DNA of 64,000 bases from JABDMH01 sp965223105 (GCA_965223105.1 OZ244987.1:1054001-1118000); one strand, 5' to 3'; shown: positions 28,469 through 38,172, counted from the first letter of the stretch. The notes: generated by a model from the letters alone, not told the origin. A program made the numbers and translations.

Positions 28469-29419
28469 ATGATTCTTAGACTATTGTGGACGTTACTTTC
28501 TTGCCTTGCTTTATTACCAATCCTATGGAGTCAAGATACCTGGGCTGAAAGACTGGGCTTCCCCCCAGATAAGAAGGTCGTCATTTTACACGCGGATGAC
28601 ATCGGTATGTGTAAGGAGGCGAACCAGGCTGCAATCCAGCAATTGGAGAAGGGACAGATTCAATCGGCATCCGTAATGGTACCTTGCCCTGCCTTTCATG
28701 AAATCGTCAACTGGCGAGTGGAGAATCTCGATTTTGATGTGGGCTTGCACCTAACCTTGACCAGTGAATGGAAGACTTATCGCTGGGCACCGGTTATGCC
28801 CAAGAATCTTGTTCCAGGTCTGGTGGACACTGAGGGGAAACTGTGGCGGAGTGTTGCTGAAGTTGTTGAACACGCGACTGCTGAAGAGGTTGAGCGGGAA
28901 GTACGGGCGCAGATCGAAACTGCCAGACGAGCTGGGATCGAGCCGAGTCACCTGGATACGCATATGGGAACCCTCTATGCGCATAATGACTTTACCGAGG
29001 TTTATTTTCGTCTGGCTGAAGAGTATCAGATTCCGGCGATGGTCATTGAGTTTTCTAATGATTCATTGGTGGAGAAATTTAAGGACCAGGGTTATCCCAT
29101 CACCGATCGTTTGGTCGAGATGGTGGCCAATTACCGTTTGCCCAAGCTGGACTATTTTACCTCTGTGCCGCCGGCAGATTCCTATGAATCAAAAAAGAGT
29201 CAGTTCATGACACTTATCAATAATCTACCATCCGGCCTGTCAGAAATTATTTTTCATCCCTCTGCCGAGTCAGATGACTTGAAGGGGATCACCAATTCAT
29301 GGCAACAGCGGGTATGGGAGTCAAAGATGTTTGGTGATCCTGAAGTGATCCAATTCCTTCAACAAGCCGGAGTAGTTTTTACGAATTGGAAAGAGGTTAT
29401 GGATAGGTTCTCTTCTTGA
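28469..29419 (+). CDS. YdjC/ChbG-family carbohydrate deacetylase, exported
   Basis: Start at ATG 28469 (a TTG two codons upstream is possible), giving the signal peptide MILRLLWTLLSCLALLPIL. The family motifs are clear: VILHADDIGMC with the metal Asp, the conserved GLHLTLT histidine region, and PSHLDTHMGTLY with the second histidine pair, then FHPS near the C-terminus. ChbG removes acetyl groups from N-acetylated sugars. A signal peptide suggests a periplasmic form. It is convergent with the OmpA gene. Substrate here is unknown. Confidence 0.85.
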   Translation: MILRLLWTLLSCLALLPILWSQDTWAERLGFPPDKKVVILHADDIGMCKEANQAAIQQLEKGQIQSASVMVPCPAFHEIVNWRVENLDFDVGLHLTLTSEWKTYRWAPVMPKNLVPGLVDTEGKLWRSVAEVVEHATAEEVEREVRAQIETARRAGIEPSHLDTHMGTLYAHNDFTEVYFRLAEEYQIPAMVIEFSNDSLVEKFKDQGYPITDRLVEMVANYRLPKLDYFTSVPPADSYESKKSQFMTLINNLPSGLSEIIFHPSAESDDLKGITNSWQQRVWESKMFGDPEVIQFLQQAGVVFTNWKEVMDRFSS

Positions 29420-29432
29420 TACTCACGAGTGA

Positions 29433-30209
29433 TCAACCTGGTAAATCCGGTGCTTCGAGTAACTTAAAAAACTGATCAAGTTTGGGGGCTATGATTATTT
29501 CCGTCCGGCGATTTAGGCCACGACCTTCTGACGTTTCATTGTCAGCTTTAGGAACAAACTCAGATCGACCACCGGCAGTCATCCTTTCAGGGTCTACAAA
29601 GTAGTCATGTTGTAAACTGCGAACAACTGCAGTTGCCCGCTTGACACTGAGATCCCAGTTGTCTACTAAACAATCATTTCCAAAGGGTACGTTATCAGTA
29701 TGGCCCTCGACAAGAATATTGAGATCGTTGTGGTCATTAATGACATTCGCTACCTTCCCCAGCACCTCCCTAGCCTGTGACCCAAGGACAGCACTTCCTG
29801 AGCGAAACAGCAGGCGATCGGAAATGGAGACGTGCACTACTCCTCCTCGGACCTCTACCTGTACATCTTCATCATTAATATCACTTAAAGACCGCTTGAG
29901 ATTCATGACCAATGCCAGATTTAATGAGTCTTTAGTCTGGATTTTTTGGGTGAGATCTTGTATGAAAGAATACTGCTGGTTAATATTTTCTAAGGATTGT
30001 TGAATGCTTTCAGCACCTGCTTTATTGACTATAGAAAGATCTGCCATACGATCCAGCAAGCTGGCGTTGGTCTGCTGAATGTGATCAAGCTGTTGTTGGA
30101 GTTGCTCTACCTGTTCAGTTTTAGCCGCCAATTCAGCTTTGGTCTTACGCCCGCAGGCGGAAAGAAGAATCATGGATATTAAACCCAAAAACAGAAATAC
30201 CCGCATCAT
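29433..30209 (-). CDS. OmpA-family peptidoglycan-binding lipoprotein with coiled coil
   Basis: A 258-residue protein. The leader ends ILLSACG with the lipidated Cys19 (lipobox LSAC). Residues 25-110 are a long coiled coil (EQVEQLQQQLDHIQQTNASL). Residues ~125-245 are an OmpA-like domain: LLFRSGSAVLGSQAREVLGK, ILVEGHTDNVPF, NWDLSVKRATAVVRSL and GLNRRTEIII with the Asp and Arg that bind diaminopimelate. It would tether the outer membrane to the cell wall. ATG start; it is convergent with the deacetylase at 13 bp. Confidence 0.88.
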   Translation of the reverse strand: MMRVFLFLGLISMILLSACGRKTKAELAAKTEQVEQLQQQLDHIQQTNASLLDRMADLSIVNKAGAESIQQSLENINQQYSFIQDLTQKIQTKDSLNLALVMNLKRSLSDINDEDVQVEVRGGVVHVSISDRLLFRSGSAVLGSQAREVLGKVANVINDHNDLNILVEGHTDNVPFGNDCLVDNWDLSVKRATAVVRSLQHDYFVDPERMTAGGRSEFVPKADNETSEGRGLNRRTEIIIAPKLDQFFKLLEAPDLPG

Positions 30210-30423
30210 ACCTCAATTTTGTTGTTTCAATGGAAAAACTATCATTAGTTCACATTTAGTATGTTGCCGGGATGAATCCATGGTAATGAATCACATTTTC
30301 AACTCACCAAGCCAGGAAGATGGCTGACCTGGCTATCATCAACGCAGAAAGATCATCAAAGATGCTGCAGTAGTGACGGATGCGGTTAGTATGAAGCCGA
30401 CAGTTTAGTATCTACGATTTTTG

Positions 30424-30431
30424 TAGCTTTG
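30424..30431 (+). promoter_or_regulatory. Candidate -7 element TAGCTTTG
   Basis: Matches the Bacteroidota TAnnTTTG -7 element, 38 bp upstream of the lipoprotein ATG at 30470, with a T-rich segment (GTTTA) about 16 bp further upstream in place of a perfect -33 TTTG. Confidence 0.45.
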
Positions 30432-30469
30432 CGCTTCAATCGATCTTTTTTGATCGCAAAACATAGATT

Positions 30470-30982
30470 ATGAATAAGTTAAGTATTATTATTACAACGA
30501 TATATCTTGGAGCGGGATTGCTCCTAGGCTGTGGGACAAGTGCTGAGGATCAAGAGATTCGAGACGATGCAAGGAATTCATTGAATGTTCCTGAAAATGT
30601 TGCACCACCAGCTACTACCAATCCTGGGGCTGCACCCGTGGCAACATCAGGAGTCCAGCATTACATTTGTCCCAACAATTGTGCTGGGAGTGGAGGACCC
30701 TCCGCTGGCACTTGCCCGGTATGCGGTACAGCCTATGAGCATAACCAAGCTTATCATAACCAGCCTGCGAACCAAGGAGCTTCTACCAGCCCAAGTATTG
30801 ATCTCAACACCCCTGGTGCACCTGCTAATATTACGCCACCGGCCAATGCCAGTCCAGCACAGAATGCTGCTGGAGTTTATCACTATACCTGCAGTAATGG
30901 ATGTGCCGGGGGAGCTGCTAGTGCAGTAGCGTGTGCATCCTGTGGTGAAACACTGGTTCACAATCCGGCGTATCACAATTAG
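30470..30982 (+). CDS. Lipoprotein with two heavy-metal-binding (zinc-ribbon-like) domains
   Basis: A 170-residue protein with ATG start and leader ending LLLGCG (lipobox). Two copies of a cysteine motif follow Pro/Ala-rich linkers: HYICPNNCAGS..GTCPVCGTAYEHN (residues ~64-95) and YHYTCSNGCAG..VACASCGETLVHN (~136-168). Each has CxxxC and CxxC, plus ending NQAYHN or NPAYHN. The pattern resembles the heavy-metal-binding domain that precedes some copper and zinc exporters (YTCPMHP...CPKCGM). It may hold zinc or copper in the periplasm or on the surface. The partner is unknown. Confidence 0.75.
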   Translation: MNKLSIIITTIYLGAGLLLGCGTSAEDQEIRDDARNSLNVPENVAPPATTNPGAAPVATSGVQHYICPNNCAGSGGPSAGTCPVCGTAYEHNQAYHNQPANQGASTSPSIDLNTPGAPANITPPANASPAQNAAGVYHYTCSNGCAGGAASAVACASCGETLVHNPAYHN

Positions 30983-31159
30983 GGGAGATCTGGATCATTG
31001 AGTTATCAGTAAATGGAGCTTGGCATTCCTCTTATGATATAAAAGACATATCTAGGGGATAAGAAATCGGCAGGTCCCAGCAGAAAGTACAATTGGGTGC
31101 TGGTCGTAAGCTTTATATATTTTGGGACAATCCCTTTCCAGTAGGAGTAAGATCTATTC

Positions 31160-31167
31160 TATCTTTG
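31160..31167 (+). promoter_or_regulatory. Candidate -7 element TATCTTTG
   Basis: A match to TAnnTTTG 11 bp before the ATG at 31179. There is no TTTG at the usual -33 spacing (nearest at 31121), and the leader would be very short, so it is weakly supported. Confidence 0.3.
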
Positions 31168-31178
31168 TCTTGTCCCTC

Positions 31179-32828
31179 ATGAAGATTACCAGTCCTACAG
31201 ATCAGATTCCCCTTCATTGGTTACTTTTTGGTGCCATCCTTGCCTGCGTAGCTCTGTTTTTTGGATTGGGATCATGGGGAGTTATTGACTCCAGCGAGGC
31301 CAGATATGCAGAGATCTCACGCATGATGTATGTGTCGGGAGATTTTCTGCATCCTACATACTTAGGGGTCGAACATTATCATAAACCTCCATTAACCTAT
31401 TATATCACTAGTCTAGGTTATTTTCTTTTTGGTGTTCATCCTTTCTCGGCCCGATTCTTCTTACAATTGGCGGTTGTCACGCAAATTTTCTTGGTCTACA
31501 AAATTGCTCAAGTCTTATTTGACGAAAGACATATTCACTGGCTGGCAGCACTGATTTACACTACTTTTTTGATTATTTGGATTGGCGCAAGAAACCTTAC
31601 CACTGATGCTTATCTAAACACATTCATCCTCGGGTCGGCTTGGGGAATGATATATTTTGTGCAACGGAGCAAACCCTTTCTGCTATATGTAGCGGCCATT
31701 TCATCAGGGCTTGGATTCCTTACAAAAATATCGGCCCTTCTGGTTTATGTGGGTATTATTGCCATTGCTTTGGGATGGCTTTACCGAAAGCGATTGCCTT
31801 GGACCTGGCATTATATCGGTGCGGCGATTAGTTTTCTCATCGTGGCTTTAAGCTGGTTTCTAATCCTTGAGATGGAAGGCAAACCTATATTCAAATACAT
31901 GATGTATGATCAATCGGTGGTTAGGTATACTACCGATATTTTTAAGCGCGAAATGCCCTTTTATTTTTATTTTTTAGCAGCTCCCCTGCTGTCCATTCCC
32001 TGGTTCTTCCCAGTCTTAGAAAAGACCTTTAAATCTTGGTCAAGTTATCGAAGAGATAAGATTATTTCCTTTTTATGGATTTGGTTTTTGACACCCATCA
32101 TATTTTTTAGTCTCTCTCACTCCAAGTTGATTCTTTACATCCTTCCTGCCTTTCCGGCCTTGGCTTTACTGGCAGCCAGGTCGTTGCCAGAGTTAGAAGA
32201 GGTACGATTAAATAAGTGGTTTGTCATGCAAGTTTTCTTTTATTTTGTGGTCTACCTTGCCCTCATTATTTACCCTTTTGTTTTAGATGACTGGAAGAGC
32301 AATGTCTATCTGTTTCTAGGGACTGGAATGGCAATAGCTGTTCAGTTGATCATCATCTTTCAATCAAGTCTTTCCAAGCTAGCTAAGATGGTATCAACCT
32401 CGCTCATTTTTATTTTCTCAATACTTCCACTGTCTACGCTTTTTCTCTCCGAAAATGAAACAAAGAATTCTACTGCCAGTTATGTTGCCGAGTGGATACG
32501 CGAGAAGGATTTTCATAATTATACCATACTTTCTTACAATCGACTGGTTCCATCTCTAGCTTTCCATCTAGAAAAGCCCATTGTATTACTTGCTGATAAG
32601 GCTTTGCGTGAGCTCCAGTTTGAGTCCGATCTTCATTGGAAAAGTCATTACTATGACCTACGTGAAGAAGAGCGCCTGGAGAAGGCCCTAGCGCTTGTTA
32701 ATGAGCCTACCTTGCTCTTGGTCAGAAAGAGGAGGATTCATGAAGTGAAGGAGGAGATTCTCAATGCTTATTCAGCCTATACCGATCTTGGTATTTGGCG
32801 AATTTATCACCAGAGCAGAAATGATTGA
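31179..32828 (+). CDS. Glycosyltransferase family 39 (ArnT/PMT-like) integral membrane protein
   Basis: ATG 31179 is chosen over an upstream TTG 31122 because the sequence then runs into a typical first membrane helix. The 550-residue protein has about ten or more hydrophobic segments. The first periplasmic loop carries SSEARYAEISRMMY with the catalytic-type Glu followed by GDFLHPTYLGVEHYHKPPL, the signature of PMT_2/ArnT-type transferases, which take sugars from polyprenyl-phosphate donors. It probably glycosylates lipid A or cell-surface glycoconjugates. It overlaps the GtrA gene by 8 bp. Confidence 0.85.
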   Translation: MKITSPTDQIPLHWLLFGAILACVALFFGLGSWGVIDSSEARYAEISRMMYVSGDFLHPTYLGVEHYHKPPLTYYITSLGYFLFGVHPFSARFFLQLAVVTQIFLVYKIAQVLFDERHIHWLAALIYTTFLIIWIGARNLTTDAYLNTFILGSAWGMIYFVQRSKPFLLYVAAISSGLGFLTKISALLVYVGIIAIALGWLYRKRLPWTWHYIGAAISFLIVALSWFLILEMEGKPIFKYMMYDQSVVRYTTDIFKREMPFYFYFLAAPLLSIPWFFPVLEKTFKSWSSYRRDKIISFLWIWFLTPIIFFSLSHSKLILYILPAFPALALLAARSLPELEEVRLNKWFVMQVFFYFVVYLALIIYPFVLDDWKSNVYLFLGTGMAIAVQLIIIFQSSLSKLAKMVSTSLIFIFSILPLSTLFLSENETKNSTASYVAEWIREKDFHNYTILSYNRLVPSLAFHLEKPIVLLADKALRELQFESDLHWKSHYYDLREEERLEKALALVNEPTLLLVRKRRIHEVKEEILNAYSAYTDLGIWRIYHQSRND

Positions 32829-33249
32829 GAAAAACCAGGTGCTTGACTTTATAAAGCCAAAGATCAAATTCGCCAGCACATCTTTGGTAGCCACGCTTGT
32901 GGACTACACGCTGTATTTATCCTTGGTATATAGCGGATTTCCCAGTGTTAAATCCAATGTCGTATCAGCCAGTACCGGCTTCATTGTCAACTTCTTTTTG
33001 CAGAAAAAATTCATTTTTCAGCTTCGTCGGAAAGCCTATCATACTTTTCTAATTTCACTTTCTTTTTCACTCTTGGGTATAGCTGTAAGTTCAGGACTGA
33101 TTTATCTTCTCGTAAAATCACCTTTTTTTGAGCAATATCAGTACGTCACTAAATTGCTGGTTACCGGTGTCATGTTTTTCTACAATTATTACACAAAGCA
33201 ATGGGCCTTTGAAAGGAAAGTACGTGGTCCTAAAGGATCAATTCGCTAG
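32821..33249 (+). CDS. GtrA family membrane protein
   Basis: Start at ATG 32821, overlapping the GT39 stop by 8 bp; an upstream in-frame start at 32764 lies within the GT39 gene. The 142-residue protein has four hydrophobic helices and the family features FASTSLVATLVDYTLYLSL and TGFIVNFFLQKKFIF. GtrA proteins are thought to flip undecaprenyl-linked sugars, which fits next to a GT39 enzyme that needs such donors. The two genes likely form one glycosylation unit. Confidence 0.85.
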   Translation: MIEKNQVLDFIKPKIKFASTSLVATLVDYTLYLSLVYSGFPSVKSNVVSASTGFIVNFFLQKKFIFQLRRKAYHTFLISLSFSLLGIAVSSGLIYLLVKSPFFEQYQYVTKLLVTGVMFFYNYYTKQWAFERKVRGPKGSIR

Positions 33250-33341
33250 TTTTTCGTAGGAATTTCAAGAATATTTTCTTTAGATCGTTCAAGACGAATA
33301 AAGGTAACATCTAATCACTCTACAGAAAGCAGGTGCAAGTA

Positions 33342-33368
33342 TAGAATTTTTGTGAAGAGAAAATTCTA
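33342..33368 (+). promoter_or_regulatory. Candidate operator, 9-bp inverted repeat
   Basis: TAGAATTTT and AAAATTCTA form a perfect inverted repeat with a 9-base spacer, ending 37 bp before the ATG of the M14 peptidase gene. It may bind a dimeric regulator; no ligand or regulator is known. Confidence 0.35.
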
Positions 33369-33405
33369 CCTTTCCGCTTTTCATGCAACACAAATCTAGC
33401 TCTAT

Positions 33406-35970
33406 ATGACCAAGCTTGTCTGCGCATCACTTGCCATCTTGCTGTTTTTTCCACTCAATAGTCAAGATTATTTTTTAGATCCATATTCTCCCTACAATGA
33501 AGTTATACCTACCCCAGAAGAATTCTTAGGTTATCCAGTGGGCAGTCACCATACCAGACATGACCGAATTGTGTCGTATTTCGAGACGTTGGCCCATATA
33601 TCCGATCGTGCAGCACTCACACGCTACGGAGAAACCTACGAGCATCGCCCTTTGATCATATTGACGATTACGAAGGAAGAACATTTAACCAGTATGGACC
33701 AGCTTCAGCGAGAACATCTCCGTTATCTCAACCCGGAGGAGGAGAAGTCAAACCTTCCGGATATTCCCATCTTCGTCAATTTGGGATATAATGTGCATGG
33801 GAATGAACCCTCAGGCGCTGAAGCTGCTTTGTTGACGGCCTACATTTTGGTGGCGTCCGAATCTGATGTGGTTAGGAGATATCGAGAGGAGGGAGTCTAC
33901 TTCATTGACCCCGTCATAAATCCCGATGGACGGGACCGGCATTCCCAATGGGTCAATATGTTTAAAGGAGATCCTCTTGTCTCTGATCCCCTTGATGTGG
34001 AGCACAATGAGGGGTGGCCTCGTGGACGCACCAATCACTATTGGTTTGACCTAAATCGGGATTGGTGGTTGGCGATTCATCCTGAAAGTAGAGGTAAATT
34101 GAGATGGTATCACCAATGGTACCCTAACGTTGTCACTGATTTTCACGAGATGGGCACCAACAGCACGTACTTTTTCGAACCCATGAAGACCAATGCATCT
34201 TTAAACCCGGTTATGCCGGCTGAAAATTATACGACCCTAAATGACACTTTCGCCACATATTTTGTGCAGGGCTTTGATGATATCGGTTCTCTCTATTTTA
34301 CCAAGGAAGTCTTTGATGGTACCTACCCCGGATACGGTTCATCTTATCCGGACCTACAAGGAGGTTTGGGCTTATTGTTTGAGCAAGCCAGTGCCAGAGG
34401 CCATGTGCAGAAGACACCTGGGGGTGATTTAACTTTTGCCTTTGCCATTAAGAATCAGTTGACATCGGCTATGGCAACGGTCAAGGCTTCTGTAATTCAT
34501 CGCCAGATGTTGTACGACTACCAACATGAGTTTTTTAAGAGTGCATTAGAAAATGCACGGAAAGATGAGATCAAAACCTACGTTTTTGGAGATTCGCACG
34601 ACCGAGGACGAACAAAGGCCTTCATAGATAAATTGCTGATTCATGGTATTCAGGTGTTTCGGCTGAATCAGGATATTGAGCTCAACACACAAGTATTCAA
34701 GAAGGGGATTGACTTTGCTGTTCCTACAAATCAAAAGCAATATCGAATGATTCAGAATGTTTTTGAGACCTATGAAGACTATGCAGATAGTGTTTTTTAC
34801 GATGCATCGGCCTGGTCACTGGTGAATTTTTATAATATGCCGCATGCTGGGGTTGAGACCTCACTAGACTTGGGCAGCCAAATTCAATATCCGGAAGATC
34901 TGACCATCCAGGAAGCGCAAGCAGAAGCTGCTGATTACGCCTACATTATTCCCTGGACCGAATATTCGTCGCCAGCAGTGCTGAGTGAGCTTCTAAGAAA
35001 CGACGTTGTGGTGCATTGTGCATTCAAACCCTTTTCTATACAGCTAGATGAAAGCAGCAAGTCTTTTGGCTATGGCACCATGGTGATACCCGTCCATAAG
35101 CAGAAGTTGGACAGCAATTACCTACACAACATTATCCTTTCGGCATCTACCCAATTTGAAGTTCCTGTGTACCCGGTGAGTACCGGCTATAGTATTGAGG
35201 GTGTGGATTTAGGGAGTCGGCACCTGGTCGTCATCGAGAAACCGCAGGCCCTAATGTTGATTGGAAATGGGGTATCAGCCTATGAAGCGGGAGAGGTGTG
35301 GCATTTGCTAGATCAACGCGTAAGGATGCCAATCACTAAGGTTTCTACAAACGAAATTGACCGAATTGACTGGTCTAAATACAAAACCTTGATCTTAGTT
35401 TCTGGTTCGTATGCACCGGTAGACTCAAGCCAATGTCAAGTGATCAAGAATTGGCTATCTGCCGGTAATACCCTCATCACCACTCGTCAAGCATCTTCTT
35501 GGGCGATTAGTAAGAAGCTAGTGAAAGAGGAGATCTATAAATCAGAAGACAAGGATTCTACCAATGACAGACGCAGATCCTACATAAAGTCCTCAGAAGA
35601 GTTGGGAAGGGAGCGAGTAGGTGGAGCCATATTTGAAGTAGATATTGATTTAACCCATCCAGTGGCTTTCGGATATACCCGATCGAAGTTACCGGTCTAT
35701 AGGAACAGCGAGGTGTGGTTGAACAAGAGTAAGAATGCTTACTCTACAGTTGCGAAATACAGTGATGATCCTCATATTGATGGCTTCATCTCTGATCGGA
35801 ATCTCAATACATATCTCAAGCCCAGTGCTTCCATCATTGTGAGCAAGGTGGGAAAGGGTCGAGTGATCATGTTTGCAGAGAATCCCAACTTCCGTGGGTC
35901 ATGGTATGGTACAAACCGACTGTTTCTCAATGGGCTATTTTTCGGTAAGCACATTCAAGTACCCGAATAA
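33406..35970 (+). CDS. Exported M14 family zinc carboxypeptidase
   Basis: An 854-residue protein with ATG start and a signal peptide (MTKLVCASLAILLFFPLNS). The M14 zinc site is visible: His131 and Glu134 in NVHGNEPSGAE, with the third ligand likely His225 in FDLNRDWWLAIHPES; substrate-binding Asn217 and Arg218 are in DLNRD. The catalytic Glu probably lies in the segment near residues 310-330 (GLLFEQASARG). The long C-terminal half (about residues 400-850) holds no recognised domain but is conserved in Bacteroidota M14 proteins of this length, with a Rossmann-like strand (VSGSYAPVD). It would trim peptides or proteins in the periplasm or outside. It stands alone, with a palindrome upstream. 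Confidence 0.85.
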   Translation: MTKLVCASLAILLFFPLNSQDYFLDPYSPYNEVIPTPEEFLGYPVGSHHTRHDRIVSYFETLAHISDRAALTRYGETYEHRPLIILTITKEEHLTSMDQLQREHLRYLNPEEEKSNLPDIPIFVNLGYNVHGNEPSGAEAALLTAYILVASESDVVRRYREEGVYFIDPVINPDGRDRHSQWVNMFKGDPLVSDPLDVEHNEGWPRGRTNHYWFDLNRDWWLAIHPESRGKLRWYHQWYPNVVTDFHEMGTNSTYFFEPMKTNASLNPVMPAENYTTLNDTFATYFVQGFDDIGSLYFTKEVFDGTYPGYGSSYPDLQGGLGLLFEQASARGHVQKTPGGDLTFAFAIKNQLTSAMATVKASVIHRQMLYDYQHEFFKSALENARKDEIKTYVFGDSHDRGRTKAFIDKLLIHGIQVFRLNQDIELNTQVFKKGIDFAVPTNQKQYRMIQNVFETYEDYADSVFYDASAWSLVNFYNMPHAGVETSLDLGSQIQYPEDLTIQEAQAEAADYAYIIPWTEYSSPAVLSELLRNDVVVHCAFKPFSIQLDESSKSFGYGTMVIPVHKQKLDSNYLHNIILSASTQFEVPVYPVSTGYSIEGVDLGSRHLVVIEKPQALMLIGNGVSAYEAGEVWHLLDQRVRMPITKVSTNEIDRIDWSKYKTLILVSGSYAPVDSSQCQVIKNWLSAGNTLITTRQASSWAISKKLVKEEIYKSEDKDSTNDRRRSYIKSSEELGRERVGGAIFEVDIDLTHPVAFGYTRSKLPVYRNSEVWLNKSKNAYSTVAKYSDDPHIDGFISDRNLNTYLKPSASIIVSKVGKGRVIMFAENPNFRGSWYGTNRLFLNGLFFGKHIQVPE

Positions 35971-36028
35971 AAACGGATGAAGAAACACGTGCTTTGGTTC
36001 GATTTCTTCTCAAGTTTCAAACAACCAA

Positions 36029-37006
36029 CTAGCCGACTAGCTCGGTGGTTTTCTTAAAGACTTCTGGAGGCATGTCTTCTTGAACCTTGTACTTGCCTTC
36101 AGCCATTTCTTTTTGGATTTGACGAACTGTTTTGCGCGATCCATCAGGGCTCCAGCCTGGAGGTCCAAAGACATACATGAATTTGTGCTTCCAATTCTTG
36201 GTGCTTTTCACATCACGCCAGATATCTCGATATTCATGAGTTAAGATTTCATAGGGATGATGAGAATTTGGGGGATGCAACACGCCAAATTTAACTTCTC
36301 TCGACTCGTCCAAATCCTTGAAAGTGCCGAATAACCGGTCAAAGAGATTAAGGTAACCACCGTGGTTCTTGTCCAGATATTCGAGATTAGAGGAATGATG
36401 CACATGATGGTGTTTGTGGGAGTTTAAGAAAGTTTCCAACCAACCTAACCGGGGAATGAACTGGGTGTGTAATTGGAACTGCCAAAGGGACTCAATGACC
36501 ATGCAGGTCATGACCATAATGGGATGAAAACCTAGGGCAGGAAGCCACATATAAAATAATGGTTTATAGACAATGGTCATCCAACCATTGCGGATACCAG
36601 TACCCAAGTTGAAGTGATCTGAAGAATGGTGTACAATATGCGCTGCCCAACAAAAGCGTATTTCATGATTTGCACGATGAAACCAATAGTAACTAAAGTC
36701 GTCAAGGAGTTGGCAGGCTAGCCAGGTATACCAGGCCCAACCAAACGCTTCCCAGCCAAAGATATTGGTTCGCACACCATCAATTTCCGGGTTAAATAGA
36801 TAATACACTGCGAAGAAGAAACCCAGGGTCATTGCCTTGGTGAAAACTGCCACGAAGACAGAGCCAACTCCCATCGATGCACTGGCTGCAAGATCCTTCC
36901 ATTCGTATAATTCGCGATCGTATTTTAGGCTAAAGATAATTTCGACAATGATCAGCGAGATAAAGCAGATCATGCCAATCATTTGTAAGTTAGACAGCTC
37001 AGTCAT
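36029..37006 (-). CDS. Sterol desaturase / fatty acid hydroxylase family membrane protein
   Basis: A 325-residue membrane protein with hydrophobic helices at the N-terminus (MIGMICFISLIIVEIIF, VFVAVFTKAM, FFFAVYYLF). The di-iron histidine clusters are present: WFHRANHEIRFCW, AHIVHHSSDHFN, and later HKHHHVHHSSN. This set defines the non-heme di-iron hydroxylase/desaturase superfamily. Lipid substrate unknown. It lies 296 bp from the next gene of the same strand and probably has its own promoter. Confidence 0.85.
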   Translation of the reverse strand: MTELSNLQMIGMICFISLIIVEIIFSLKYDRELYEWKDLAASASMGVGSVFVAVFTKAMTLGFFFAVYYLFNPEIDGVRTNIFGWEAFGWAWYTWLACQLLDDFSYYWFHRANHEIRFCWAAHIVHHSSDHFNLGTGIRNGWMTIVYKPLFYMWLPALGFHPIMVMTCMVIESLWQFQLHTQFIPRLGWLETFLNSHKHHHVHHSSNLEYLDKNHGGYLNLFDRLFGTFKDLDESREVKFGVLHPPNSHHPYEILTHEYRDIWRDVKSTKNWKHKFMYVFGPPGWSPDGSRKTVRQIQKEMAEGKYKVQEDMPPEVFKKTTELVG

Positions 37007-37302
37007 GTACTAAAATCTATTTGTAGGTTGACAATAATATACTAGGTTAATCATGCTCAATACTCACAAATCGGCTTTGTGTACCACTCAGATTCACACA
37101 AACCGTGGGCTATTGTTTGGCAATTGATCTTCTAGCTAAAGGTGGATAAGTGATCAAATGCAGCCGTCAAAGGTATAGAAAAGTTCGCTGAATTTGTAAA
37201 GTGCACGACATCCTAGTGATCGGTTTTGTACCTGAGCACCACTTGCTGAACCAAGCAATCATCAGTTCCAATTGAAGCAGTACGTACGAAGGATCAAGCC
37301 GG
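37007..37302. other. Intergenic region with an imperfect hairpin
   Basis: Nearly 300 bp without a gene. CGGCTTTGTGT (37072-37082) pairs with ACACAAACCG (37096-37105) with one bulge. No T-run follows on either strand, so it is not a clear terminator. Confidence 0.3.
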
Positions 37303-38172
37303 TTAATCCGTAGGTCTGGTATGCTTCCATCGACGGTGCGTCCATAACCAGATCTCTGGTTGGTTTTCTATGTCTTTTTCCAACATCTGCAGGTAGCGTT
37401 CGGTGATTCGCCCTGATGGGCAATTGCGTGGATCCTTGGTCACAATCTTAGCCTCAACTTCATAGTAGCCCCGGCTTGGCATGCAGATAGACATATAAAA
37501 AACAGGGTAGTTGAGCTTTTTTGCAATTTTCTCCACTCCGAGAAAGACTGGTGTATCTTGATGCAGAAACCTTGTCCAGTAAGCATGCTCAGGTGGAGGC
37601 GATTGGTCGGCCACAAAGGCAGTGGCAGTCGTCAAGTGCTGATTTCTTAACATGCCCTTCAGACTACTTTTCATAGTATAGAGTTGATTCCCTAAGCGAG
37701 ACCGAAGATGAGATAGCAGTTTGTCAAAGATGGGACTCTTCAAGGGTCGATAAATGATATAAAGCTGATGATAAGGCAATGGAGCGAAGGCAGCTCCCAT
37801 CATTTCCCAGTTGCCCTGATGTCCCAATACCAGGATTAGGCTCTGATGGACCTCATAATAAGGGCGAAAAACTTCGTAGTTTGTGTATCGCACTCGTTTT
37901 CTAAGCTGGTTTGGCCTGATACTCAACAGCTTGATAACTTCTACGATCATATCGCAGAAGTACCTTTGAAAGTTCTTTTGGATCGTTCTGATTTGGTCAG
38001 GTGAGTAGGCGGGGAAGGATCTGCTCAGGTTTTGAGTGACTACATCTCTGCGGTACCTGCCTATGCTAAAAAGTAGAAAGTGGAGTAGATCGGACACCCA
38101 ATAGAGAGCCCTCATGGGCAGCAAAGAGATCAACAGGAGAGCTCTATAAAGGATGGGATATAAGATCTTCAT
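37303..38172 (-). CDS. LpxL/HtrB-like lipid A acyltransferase (lysophospholipid acyltransferase family)
   Basis: A 289-residue protein with an N-terminal membrane anchor (ILYRALLLISLLPMRALYWV). The acyltransferase motif is GHQGNWEMMG with catalytic His and Glu (HX4E). Later YIIYRPLKSPIFDKLLSHLR, FVADQSPP and WLWTHRRWKHT match the LpxL-type pattern. It would transfer a secondary acyl chain to lipid A at the inner membrane. It is last in a tight operon behind the UDG-like gene (6-bp gap). Confidence 0.88.
   Translation of the reverse strand: MKILYPILYRALLLISLLPMRALYWVSDLLHFLLFSIGRYRRDVVTQNLSRSFPAYSPDQIRTIQKNFQRYFCDMIVEVIKLLSIRPNQLRKRVRYTNYEVFRPYYEVHQSLILVLGHQGNWEMMGAAFAPLPYHQLYIIYRPLKSPIFDKLLSHLRSRLGNQLYTMKSSLKGMLRNQHLTTATAFVADQSPPPEHAYWTRFLHQDTPVFLGVEKIAKKLNYPVFYMSICMPSRGYYEVEAKIVTKDPRNCPSGRITERYLQMLEKDIENQPEIWLWTHRRWKHTRPTD

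Noticed and set aside
37072..37105. Imperfect hairpin as terminator of the LpxL operon
   Set aside because: No T-run on the minus strand; kept only as an intergenic note.
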